From Anaeramoeba flamelloides (Eukaryota > Metamonada > Anaeramoebidae): 64,000 bases of DNA. Every line of letters begins with the position of its first letter. Positions within the stretch are counted from its first letter, which is position 1. Where the stretch lies: NCBI GenBank assembly GCA_027625915.1, contig JANTQA010000063.1:3100001-3164000 (forward strand), written 5' to 3'. Of this stretch, positions 1 through 10,909 are shown piece after piece. The position numbers were made by a program, and so were the translations under genes. Below the pieces are notes generated by a model. That model saw only the letters and a list, made by a program, of their open reading frames with translations. It searched no databases and was not told the DNA's origin.

Positions 1-156
1 ACATTTTTTTTCTTTATCGGTTTATTGATCAACATTTTCCTTTCAATTTTTAATATTCATATAAGAGTCAATATTATTTTTGGTCTAGATAACTTGAAAT
101 TAGAAAAAAATAAAAATACCAAAATTGTAGCACAAAGATTGCCGTTTTGAATTATG

Positions 157-765
157 AGATGTTTCCAAAAAAGTCTGTCATTTTTTTTTATATTTCATAA
201 AAAATCCTCTTTGTGTAATGGATTTATTTGTAAATTGGTAATATCAAATCAAGTGAAATATTAATACTCATTGAATCAACGACTATAGATTATATTTATC
301 CCCAAATATGTTCATTAGAATATTTACAAAAAATATTAAAAAAAAATAGCACTTTTGGAGAAAACAATGAACAACCAATTTCAGAAAAAAAAAATACCAA
401 AATTATTAGGACACAAACGATTTTACAAATAATAAAATATATTTATAAATTTTCCCTTATATTCGATATTTTGTTGGGAATAACTCTCTGAGGAAACATA
501 TTTTTTTAGATAAAAAAGAAGAAAATAATCGCCTAATTTTCACACTTGGAAAACTTTATATAAAATTGAGATTAGAAATTTTAATTTCTTTTTATTGTGG
601 AATACCTTACTAACAAACAAACAAATTTAATTATTATTATAAAGAATCAATAAATGGTTGTAAATAATGATTTTGTATATTTAAGTGGTTTTTATGAGGA
701 TTGGATTTAATAAAGAGATTTTAAAATAAGTTTTCTCCCTCTTTTTTGGAATTAACTTATATAAA
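157..765. mobile_element. Diverged MITE-like repeat, copy 1 (related to 57895-58486)
   Basis: This block shares order and wording with the block at 57895-58486, for example TTTCCAAAAAAG, then TTTCATAAAAAA, a shared 'TTGAATCAA' stretch and ATAAATGGT near the far end. Its ends are loosely inverted: TTTCCAAAAAAG near 161 and CTTTTTTGGAATTA near 743-756. There is no coding capacity. It is an older, more decayed copy of the family than the one at 57.9 kb. Confidence 0.5.
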
Positions 766-1155
766 GAGAAAGTGTATAAATAAATTAATTTAAAAGAGGG
801 GGTAACAAAAACGTAATAATACAATTTTAGGATTTTTAATAGTATATCTTAATTGAAGAGATCTAATGAAGCAATCTCTTGAAGATTCATAAAATTCATC
901 ATTATTAGCAAAAGATATTATAAAGAGGATACTATCTTTTTTTTTTATCGGGTTGGTTATTTTTTCTTTTTTTTTTGGGTTTTTTTTGCTTGAATTCGTT
1001 TTTGATCAATTCTTTCCAATTATTTCTATATATTTCATATTTTCAGAAATCCCATAAAGAAATGGTCTAAATTTTCGATAAGATTTTTTGAGGTTTTTTG
1101 ATTTTAAACATCACGGGTAAAATTCACAGCTATTTGTTCATTTAGAAAATATGAT
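766..1155. other. Gap between two repeats
   Basis: No recognised gene. On the minus strand a frame of about 66 codons without a methionine (roughly 995 to 795) reads like protein in its second half (it includes NNDEFYESSRDC) and ends in TAA. It could be an orphan exon or chance. The region around 940-975 is T-rich. Confidence 0.3.
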
Positions 1156-1332
1156 TACAGTCAGTTTCACTTTTAAGGCACAAAAAAAATCTCAAATTAA
1201 GGCACAAAATTTTGGGTTCTAGTAAAATAATTTGTAAAAATTAAAAATTCCAAATTTTGTGCCGTAATTTGAAATTTTTTTGTGCCTTAAATTTCGTTGA
1301 AAGTTTGTGCCTTAAAAGTGAAACTGACTGTA
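1156..1332. mobile_element. Tc1/mariner-type MITE, 173 bp, TA target duplication
   Basis: A nearly complete palindrome. The left end CAGTCAGTTTCACTTTTAAG at 1158 is matched exactly in inverse by the right end finishing at 1330, with perfect inverted repeats of about 27 bp. Both ends are flanked by TA (1156-1157 and 1331-1332), the target duplication of Tc1/mariner elements. The motif TTAAGGCACAAA or its complement recurs inside, so a second, subterminal inverted repeat is present and the whole element can fold into one hairpin. There is no transposase; it is a non-autonomous element. The perfect ends suggest fairly recent movement. Confidence 0.9.
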
Positions 1333-1592
1333 TCTATTTGCATCATTATTAAAAGATCAAAATTTCTGTAATGATCCTGAATATTTGTGATTAAGATACC
1401 TTTGTTGTTTAAATATAGTTTGTCCAAAGATTTCTGAATTTATAACCATTAATCATAAAAAAAGAAAATTTTATTCTATTTTTAAAAAAAGTAACCCCTT
1501 ATCATTTCATTTTTAAACTAATATTACTATCTTATTTTCTTTTCTAATCTTTTTTTTTTTTACTACCTTCTCTAAAAAATATTCCAATTAAG

Positions 1593-2007
1593 AGCAAATG
1601 AAAATAGAACATTGACTGAAACATTTTCAAAATTTTTAGATGAAAATGAAAAAGAAAACAAAATATTTGATCCTTATCGTACAAGAAGAAGCGAATTGGT
1701 CTTTCTTTTATTCCAGCACGGGAATCCTTCAAATGAAAAAAAATATTTTCTTTTATTTCCTCATCGTTCAATAAAAGAAAATTTAATGTATCAAACAATC
1801 ATTGAATTTCCAATATTTATTATAATTTTCCCTGAAGAAATGGAATCACTAGAAATTGTAAATAAAATCCCAGAGTCAAAAAAAAAAAAAATTGAAAATA
1901 CCGAAAACAAGAACAATGATACTTCAACTGGGGAATTAATGGAAAATAAAGACAATAAAGAAAAGAAAGAAAAGAAAGAAAAGAAAGAAAAGAAAGAAAA
2001 AAATTGA
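1593..2007 (+). CDS. Probable Box C/D snoRNA protein 1 (BCD1/ZNHIT6), C-terminal exon
   Basis: The reading frame is open from a probable splice acceptor at about 1585-1592 (CCAATTAAG) and ends at TGA 2005-2007. The peptide begins ANENRTLTETFSKFL and contains RSIKENLMYQTIIEFP near its middle. This resembles the C-terminal part of BCD1/ZNHIT6 proteins, where a 'TL.E.L..LL' stretch precedes a 'SL.ENL..KTIIEFPT..V' block. In other eukaryotes BCD1 acts in the nucleus in box C/D snoRNP assembly through an N-terminal HIT zinc finger. That zinc finger was not found upstream, so the earlier exons may lie beyond the window edge, be separated by the repeat-filled stretch before 1590, or be gone. The tail is a low-complexity (KEKK)n run encoded by an AAAGAAAAG repeat. 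There is no in-frame ATG at the start of the open frame, which supports an internal or last exon. The family assignment is from memory of the motif. Confidence 0.45.
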
Positions 2008-4200
2008 AAATATTACTTATAGATTTAGATTTTTAAAAAAAATAATATTCTAAAATATTATTAATTCCATTTTATTTTGAAATAAATATAAAAATTTATA
2101 CTTTTTTTTTGAAATTTTTTTTATCATTTTTGAGATTTTTTTTGAAAATTACTCTTGATCTCGAAATATGTAAATAATTAAAGTGGAATAATACACATGC
2201 TGATGATGTTAATGATAAGGGTATATTATTAAATGTCAAATTTGGTCTAATTTCAAAATTAGTCAAATTGAATTTATTCGTATTTTTGAAGATTTTCTTG
2301 ATTATTTTCATCAGTATAAAAGTTTTGAATGTGTTTTTTAATGATTATGGGAGGGGGGAAATCAAAAAGATTATTTTATGGTTAGTCGTATTTTATTACT
2401 CAAATTGTTAACAAAACAAAATTTTAAAATCATCAAAACTAAATATATGTCAAAAATTGAACCAAATATAATTTTCACATCAAAGTTAAAAGGCTAACTT
2501 CATCGTAGATTTCTCTATAACCAAAGTATGTTGTAATTGGGTGTCAATAATATTAATGTTTCCTCGCTTAAATATCTCTCAAAAAAATCAATTATTGATA
2601 TTATTACATTTTTTACTTAGGATCACTATTACCAATTTTCATTTTGAAAAATTTTTATTTGAATTCCTTTTCCAATTCTAAAAGTAGAGAACATTAATTC
2701 AAAATAATAATCGTTCAGTATTTAAAAATATATATTGAGAACTTTGATAGTAATTATTTTTTTTAATTTTTTTACATTTCAAGGTTGACTCAATAATTAT
2801 TAACATAAAAAGCCTAAAGATTGGAAATTGTGGTTTTCTTTTCATGGAATAAGTTTGTTTGTTTTTTTTTTGATAGATTTCCCAGGGACAAAAAAAAATA
2901 GTCTAAATAATCCATCCATTAATTACAAATTTTTTTCGAAAAATATCTTCTTATTTTTTTAAACCTTATTGCTGCTTCCAGATAAATTTAAGAAAGATAT
3001 TTTTCAACTTTGAAGACTGAATATTGTTTATTCAACTTCTGGATTTGTGGTGAAATCTAAATTGTTTCAGAATATGTTGGGTTTTTTACTCACCTAAGGA
3101 TCTTATGAATTGATCAGGATTCACTGATGATATTTTTATAATCGATTTTTTAGAGATATTTGATCCACCTTAATCAATTTTATTGATTTTCAATAACATT
3201 GTTTAAATCTTAGACTTCTCTGGGGTTGTTGGTAGTCCCTTAATAATTTACAAACTAGTAGGAAAATTGTCACTATTTGTACTTTTTTAAGAACTTGTGG
3301 TTTGTAAATTTTATCTCTTTCATAAACCCAAAAATAAGAAATTCACAATTAAACTGTATTCTTTCTTACTCTTTTTTTTTGTTTTGATAAAACTTCAGGC
3401 TTCACAACAACTTTTTCTAGGAAGGCTGCTCAACATTGTGATGATGAAAAATTATGGAATATTTTTCAATTAAAGTAAATTGTTTTTCAGCAACATTTTA
3501 AAGACCTTTTCTAAATTATACAACCATTTACCTTTCCTTTTCAAAAACTGATTTATTCATTTTACCAACTCTGATTTCCATGATCACCCTTAATTATCAT
3601 AAAAAAAGTTTTAAAAGATCGAATAAAAAAGAGAGATTCCATTTCCTTTTTTACATCTTTAATGAATGTTCTTTTTGGGAATTATCAAGCAACCAACCAC
3701 ATATTCTAATTTTTGAGTTAATCTATTTCTGTTTTGAATTTCTTGTTTAGTTTGTTTCTTTTTGGATCGTAGGTAACTGGTTGGAAATAATAAAAATTAT
3801 TTTGCAAAACAATTTGAATAAATTCTTGAAAAATTCGTTAAAAGAAAAGAAACAACAAATAAATTGACTTTGAAAAACTAACAACTTTTTTTGAGAGTCT
3901 ACCATTATTTAGTATTATTCTTCAAGTTAACACAAGAAATCTTTGTAAAAAATTAAAGACTAAAAAAAATTCAATTATAAATTATAAAATATTCTTGTTA
4001 AATCAAATTGGAGACTTTTACAACTATTTTAATAACAATATTTAAAAAAATTCTGAAATGATTATTCATTTTTTTTTATTTTACATTTTTTGGAAAAAAA
4101 ATTCCATTCCTTTTTTTACATTAAAAAAAAACTTTTTTTTATTTTCAATAAACTTTATTCCCCTTGACTATTTGAAAAAAACAACTAAACAAAATTTAAG
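2008..4200. other. Intergenic, no recognised gene
   Basis: About 2.2 kb of A+T-rich DNA. One island at about 3405-3479 has a plausible acceptor (ACTTCAG), an open stretch on the plus strand (FTTTFSRKAAQHCDDEKLW) and a possible donor (AAA|GTAAAT), but no partner exons were found. Nothing else was supported. Confidence 0.5.
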
Positions 4201-6024
4201 ATGTTTACAAAACAAAGAACAACAAACAAACAAATTGCTGTTCAAAATCTTATGAACTATAAAATATCAGAACCAAATAAAACCAAATTGGACAGTCTCT
4301 TAAACAATCAGGGATCTTTCTATGCAAACACCACAAAGGATCTTGAATACAACCTAATTGAGCCAGAACCAATTTTGATGGGATCGTTAATTCCAAGACA
4401 CAAGAAATTACCACAAAGAACCAAATCTTGTATTATTCTAAATTCTCCAACACATAAGATTACCCAACAAGCCAAAGAAACAAAAGAAGATCAAAAAAAA
4501 AAGACTGTGAGAGTGTTACGTTCTGTCAAAAGAAAGAAAAACAAATTTAGAACATCTTCACAGGACGTTAACCGAAAAAAACTTAATGTACATAGGTACA
4601 AGTTTAATAGCAACTCACAACCAAATTCTCTCACGACTTATCAAAAAAACCAGAGCCAAATCAACAAAAAAACCCTACGAAGAACAAGAACTTTACCAAG
4701 AACACCAACCAATTTAAACCGCGACAAGCTGAGGAAAATGCTGTTCATGTGTCCTACTGATCCTGTTACAAAGCATCAAAAAAAGGCCGTTCTGAATTCA
4801 CTTGCGCGAAAGAGAATGTTAAATGAGAAAAATAGCGTTTATAAAAAATTGAGGTTTAACGATAAAAAAACAACAAACTCTAAGAATTTGATTCACAGAC
4901 ACAATTTGAAAAAAGATCTTTTCGAACAAATGATTTTAATAAACAATAATGATAAAAGACATCAACCAAAGACTAAAAGCAATTATTTTGTTTCCAATAG
5001 AAACAAGCCACAATTGGTTTTTAAAAGACCTTTACCAAACAAGAATTTAAGAAAGAAAAAGCAAAATGGCATACACAAACAAAAGGAAATCTTTTTTAAT
5101 GATCCAAAAACAAACCAAGTTATTCAAACGATTCCAAAACCCAATTTAAATCCACAAATCACAAAAAAGAATTCAAATTCACTTAAAAAAGTCGAATTAT
5201 TCAATTATAATTCAAATTCACCAATGAAAAAGAATAAACTTGAATTTTTTCGAAAACCATTAAATTTTGGTAAATTTAAAACCCCCATACCTTTGGTAAA
5301 GAATAACACTAACAAGAAAATTGATTTTAACAACAAACAAATTGACATTGAAAATGTTGATCGACAGAAACCAAAATTATTTTTTTCAAACACAAATAAT
5401 AATGTAAATGAATTAAATATTGAGTTTCAAAAGAATGGACAATCAAAGGGAAAAGAAATCCATATGAAGAAAAATAATGACACAAAAATAAGAAAAAAGC
5501 AATCCGATAATGAGAACGATCAAGATTTCATTTTGAATAATAAAAAGAATATTTTGGCTGCCAAGACTAATAACACAAACAAAGCTATTGAAAAAAATAA
5601 TCCACAAATACCTAAATTAGATATTAATTTTAGTGGGCATGGAAAAGAATTTACTTTATTGCTTGAAAATGAAAATGAAAATCAAAAAAAATCCATTCAA
5701 AATACGAAGAATCATATAAATAATACAATTAATAAACACAATATGCACACTGATAATCAAATATGGAATAAATCAACAGTTTTTGAAAATTTCCAAAAAG
5801 ATAGAACATGGTCAATTGAATTTCCCGAATTTTATCAGAAATTTGATCAAAGCTTATCTTTTTATGATTTTTACCTCAAAATTTTATTTAATAATAACCA
5901 CCCAAAAAAAAAATCAAGTCCGAAAAAAACTGCAAAAATTCCAAAGAAATTTATAATTCAGATGGCTAAAAACCCTTTGAAATATACTTATTCCTTTAAT
6001 GAAAGGAAATTAATAAAAAATTGA
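4201..6024 (+). CDS. Hypothetical basic N/K/Q-rich protein, 607 aa
   Basis: A single long open frame from ATG 4201 to TGA 6022-6024 with no sign of introns. The product is strongly basic and low in complexity, dominated by Asn, Lys and Gln, with many short KK/RRK clusters that could act as nuclear or nucleic-acid-binding signals (inference). No known domain was recognised. Less repetitive parts are an N-terminal segment (residues 30-65, LEYNLIEPEPILMGSLIPRH), a segment around residues 175-205 with DKLRKMLFMCPTDPVTKHQKK, and a C-terminal segment around 535-565 with RTWSIEFPEFYQKFDQSLSF, which may be folded or motif-bearing. No signal peptide or membrane segment is visible. The ATG follows an A/T-rich leader; an overlapping 65-codon frame just upstream (4058-4255) is in another frame and looks like chance. 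Probably lineage-specific. Confidence 0.75.
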   Translation: MFTKQRTTNKQIAVQNLMNYKISEPNKTKLDSLLNNQGSFYANTTKDLEYNLIEPEPILMGSLIPRHKKLPQRTKSCIILNSPTHKITQQAKETKEDQKKKTVRVLRSVKRKKNKFRTSSQDVNRKKLNVHRYKFNSNSQPNSLTTYQKNQSQINKKTLRRTRTLPRTPTNLNRDKLRKMLFMCPTDPVTKHQKKAVLNSLARKRMLNEKNSVYKKLRFNDKKTTNSKNLIHRHNLKKDLFEQMILINNNDKRHQPKTKSNYFVSNRNKPQLVFKRPLPNKNLRKKKQNGIHKQKEIFFNDPKTNQVIQTIPKPNLNPQITKKNSNSLKKVELFNYNSNSPMKKNKLEFFRKPLNFGKFKTPIPLVKNNTNKKIDFNNKQIDIENVDRQKPKLFFSNTNNNVNELNIEFQKNGQSKGKEIHMKKNNDTKIRKKQSDNENDQDFILNNKKNILAAKTNNTNKAIEKNNPQIPKLDINFSGHGKEFTLLLENENENQKKSIQNTKNHINNTINKHNMHTDNQIWNKSTVFENFQKDRTWSIEFPEFYQKFDQSLSFYDFYLKILFNNNHPKKKSSPKKTAKIPKKFIIQMAKNPLKYTYSFNERKLIKN

Positions 6025-9000
6025 TTCTTCTTTCTTCGTTGCCTGTATTTTATATTCTTTTTGATTGTTATTTATTTTAAAAAATCTTCATATGTTTATC
6101 GAATTTTTTCAATTGTAAATTAAATAAATAATATAACATACAAAAATAACTTCTCTTTTTTTTTCTTTTTTATTTTTCATTCATGGTTTTCGTTTTTTAT
6201 CCAAAAAATAGAATTTTAATTTGACTCAACTTTTATTTTTTATTATTGATAATCTAATCAATTACAATATTTATGTTATCATTTTTTTCCTGGCTAGGCT
6301 AAAAAAAGGATAAAAAAAAATGTCTATAAAGATGATTTAATTAGCTTTACTTTAGATCAACTTTCTGACGCTTGATTGCTTACTCTTTCAATTTTGGGTA
6401 TTTTTAAATTAGCAATTGTTATTTTTTGTTATTCAAAATAACTTTTTCGGATGAGGGTGGTTTCTAATTACTAAAATTAGATGAGTTGTAGGATAAATGA
6501 AATTAGTTAATTTTTTGAAGATCAAGTATAGCAGCTTATAATAATTTTCATAAAAAGTTATAAGTAAAAGAGTCTTTTAATCACCCAACTCGTCCAATTT
6601 GAATGTTTTTAACAAACAATAATAAAAAAATTGAGTTGAAAATTTCTAGATCAAATTAATCAATTTGTTTGAGTTTGGTACTTTAGGGTTAATTTTGAGA
6701 AATTCTGTATTAGAGAACTAATTTTCTAAATTATTAAAAAAAAATGTAGAATTTTTTACATTTTTTTGTTATTTATTTAATAAAAGAAAAATTGTAAATA
6801 TATTTGTTTGTTTTTTATTTTATTTTATTTATTAGTATTAACTTGCCAGTTTCAAATGACAACTCATTCAATTTAGTTTATTTCTGAAAAATAAGCTGAT
6901 TTTAATTCCACATGGGTGTTATTAAAAACATCACCTACTAAGAATTATAATGATAATAGTATTTGGAAGTCACTAAAATAGTGTCAATTATTCTTTTTTT
7001 TAAAAAAATTGAAAAAAAAATGATAAAAAATATCCTTTTTTCGGGAATATTTATATTGGTTAATTCCAGAAAAAAAATCTTTGTTAGATAATACTCGACT
7101 GTTTGTGAGTATTTTTTGTTTTTTTCTCTTTTTTTTTTTTTTTTGGGAAATAAATGGTTGGGTTTTTGGTTAAAATCTCTAAATATAAAAAATAAAATAG
7201 TAAGATGGATCGAAGAAATGTGAATTCTCTCTAGATCTTAATTAATCACTTATTAATTTTATTTAAAAAAAAATAGAATTAAAAAGGTTTTGTTATTGGA
7301 TAGTTTTATTTAACCTGAGACTTTAAAGGGGGCAAAGAAAATAATTTTTTAAAAATGTTGTAATTTGGAAAAATTTTATTATTTAGTTGAGCGTGTTTAC
7401 TTTCCATACTTTTAAACCTTCATTAACAATATCAAAATTCGTCTAGCTTATTTGATCTAAAAAAAAAAAATGAAAAAAAATTCATAAGAAATGATAGTTT
7501 TTGTATTTTTTTTATTGAATTTAATCCATTGAAAATAATTACATTTCAAGGAATAATAACTAACACAATTTGACAAGTTGTTTCGACAAAAATTAGAATA
7601 TTGTTCTTTATAAGTGATAAAAATATCACCCTATCAAGAAAAATGTGTTACTTATTTTCTCAACTTTGCACAAATAACGACAGATATATTGAAAAAGGCA
7701 ATTCATTTTTTTTTTTTATTATTTAATAGAATTTAGTGTTTACAATAACATGTGTATTCAATCAATAATGAAATCATTTTAAAAAGTTCTGATAAAAATA
7801 CTTTTTAAAAGGGTCTCCAATACTGTATAGGAATTTCAATAGCTTGATTTTTAGTTCCAAATTGAATGTGTTGGTGGATTAAATTAAAAATGTTTGACGA
7901 AGTACAATTTCTAATCTTGTTGAAGGGTGGCTCTTTGGTTTATTTCAAAACCTTTTCAACTGGTTTTTTATAAAAATTATGAAAAAAACACCTTTTTTTT
8001 AAAACAGGTATCAGGTGCAACCAGTTTTGTTTATAATGCATGTTACAAATTTTAAGATTTATATAGATAGATGGATATAGATATATTAGAATACTTTTTT
8101 ACTCTAATTTTAAAAAAAAAATCCTCAATTACTTCATATTCAACATATTTTTTAAATTTTGACAATTATTATATCCCATTTTCGGGGGTTATTTTTAATT
8201 CATTTCTTGTTTCTTGTATGGATGTTAACGTTATCGAATATACTTGATTATTTTTGATATCATTTTGGAAATGTATTTTGAATAAGGGTGATTGTTTTAA
8301 TTTATTTTTTATTTTTGAGTATCAACGTATTCTAATTTAAAACAAAAAATATATTAAAAAATGAAGAGTGTTTTATAAAAAAAATAAAAGAAAAAAACAA
8401 CAATCATAGTATTGTGGTGGTTATAAAAAATCAGAAGGGGAAAAAATTAAAAAAATGATGATTGGTTGTTTTTGCTGGGAATAATAGCTTCTCATTTATC
8501 TCCAAAGTGGAAATAATGTTAAAAAAAATAATTTAGAATGCAGTATTTCTAAATTTTTATCAATCTCTCCAACTTTTTTTTGCAAAAATTTGAAAAACAA
8601 AATCTTCACAGATGAAAAAGAATAAAAATTTTTTTTGGTTATTATCATGCACTTGTTGCCATGGGTAGAATAATTATCTATTTTTGTTGTCGGTGGGAAT
8701 ATCATATATAATTGGTCTCTTATTTCGATTTAAATCACAAAATTGGTAGAATTTTGGTGTGTGAATCACAAAATGAATTAACTTGTGAAAGGGTTGTGAA
8801 CAAATTATTTTGACCATTGGTTCTTCTTTCAGAGTATATCTCAAGTGAAATAAAATGTAATTTAACCCCCCCTTTTTTTTTCACTGTTTTCTTCACATCA
8901 ATAACACACCAGTCATATTTTTGGTAACAACTTTCACTAATAAAACAAAAAACCGAACAAGGGTTGAACACGTGTACTTTTTATTTATTAACAACTCTGC

Positions 9001-9375
9001 CAAGAATGAATTTTTAAAATTTTCATTTTTATGAATTCACCCTTCTAAGTGTTACTGTTTTTATGATCATTTATTTGTTTGTAGAAAAATAAAATGAAAA
9101 TGTTGTGAATGAAAAAAAAAAGAAAAAGAAAACAAAAAAGAGAATAAGATTGTTGTAAAATACCTCATTATTAAATGAAATTCAAAGTAATACTGGATCC
9201 CATTTAAAAAAAATCTCATTTTTTATTGTAAATTATGTTACATTTCAGAATACATATTTAAAGATTTTTTTTTTTTTTTCACCAAAAATAACTTTACCAA
9301 GATTTCAAAAATTAAATCTTAGCCTAAGGTAAACATATAAATCTGATGCTTACTTTGATAAGTCAATAACCTTAG

Positions 9376-9406
<31 letters not shown>

Positions 9407-10909
9407 TTGGTTTTAAAGTAAGCCCACTGTCATTCTGGCCACTTTTTATTCTTTTTTTAAATCAAATTAAAAATTATGTTTTTTCCTCTTCAATCTACCT
9501 TTAAAAGAGAGAGAGAGAGATCATATTTAAAAAATAAACATGCCTGTAAAGATTAGAAATCTCCAAAATGATTTTTTTTCAAAAGAAATGCCTTTTTACT
9601 TTTCTTGTCCGATTCTTGGTTCAATAATGATTTAATTTCAAAATAACAAAATAATTAATTGAAAAAAAAAAAATCAATGGGAATATACACTGGTGTTTCA
9701 CTTAAATATATTTTCAATGAATTTTGTTAAAGAATTATATTTGTTGTTTTTTCGAAACCTGCCAGTCAAGTAAGTGTTGAAAATTTGCCTATATTAATGA
9801 TCAAAGTTATTTTAAAAATCGGGGGTTTATTCGACACAACACTATTTAAAAAAAATTATATCCTGAAGATAAATAAACGTAATCAATTTTGTTGTTTATC
9901 AAAGTATTTTTATACTGAAAAGGGTTTTTTATTTGATTTCTCTCAACAAATACCAGAAAGGGGATTATTTTCTTAAAAAAAAAATTGAATTGTTGGCTAA
10001 TAGCTTATCATTGTATATAAGAAGCCACCCTTAACTTATCTGAGAGTCAATATCTTTATAATATTTTAATATTAAATTATTAACTTTAAATTTGTTAAAA
10101 ACGAATTTTTTGACTATTTTTCATAATTTTCATTAAGATGTTTCTACAAGTAAAGGTTGGTGGAAAAGAATTGTTGAATAATGTATCACATATAAAAGTT
10201 AATTCAACAATTATTAACATTTATAAAAAATTGCAGAGGAAAAGCTTGCTAAAATTGCAACCTAGACTGCTTAAAAGGGGTAAATTAAACATTTTGAAGT
10301 TCCACTTTTATCAAACTTTTGGTCTGCACTTTTTGAGATCAGTTGTACAATTAAACTAGTTTTTTATTTTTTATTTTATTTATTATTGGAAATTTCAAAG
10401 GCTTATTGAGACCTTAAAAAATGAAGAAAAATAAAATACATAATATTAAAAAAATAATTAATAAAAAAATAATCTTAATTAATAACACAATTATATATTT
10501 TCTTTCTTTCTTTTTTCTTTTCTTTTCTTCTTTTATTTATTTTTTTTTTTTTGTTCTGAAAAATAATTATTGTTAAATTCATTTTTTCAGTTAAATATTT
10601 TCTAATTACCGGAAAGAGAAGATTAAATATCCCCAGTAAATCAAAGTAATTGAAATATAAAATATTTTAACCAAACAGAATAATCTTAAAAAGGAATTTT
10701 ACAAAGTGTTATTAATCATCAAAAAATGAAAAAAAAAAAAAAAAAAAAATAAGAAATAAAGTGAATAATTTTAAACGATATAAAAGTATTCTCAAAAAAA
10801 TTTTTGGGAAAATTCAGAATTAAAAAAAAATAATAATAATAATAATAAAAAGAAAAAAACAAACCGATATTAATAAGAAAAATCTTAAAAATAATGAGGT
10901 TAAATAGAA
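6025..10909. other. Long intergenic stretch with microsatellites and one exon-like island
   Basis: Nearly 5 kb without a convincing gene. At 7889-7972 an ATG-started 27-codon plus-strand frame (MFDEVQFLILLKGGSLVYFK) is followed by stop or intron-like sequence; it faintly recalls the N-terminus of signal recognition particle receptor alpha ('M.D......KGG') but no further exons were traced. An (AT)n run lies at 9374-9404 and (GA)n at about 9507-9521. Small open frames at 8735-8971 (minus), 9785-9976 and 10138-10359 (plus) have ordinary A+T-rich composition and were not accepted. Confidence 0.5.
9374..9404. repeat. (AT)n microsatellite
   Basis: About 30 bases of uninterrupted TA dinucleotides in intergenic DNA. 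Confidence 0.95.

Noticed and set aside
4058-4255. 65-codon frame overlapping the start of the 607-aa gene
   Set aside because: T-rich, Phe-dominated and in another frame; likely leader sequence.
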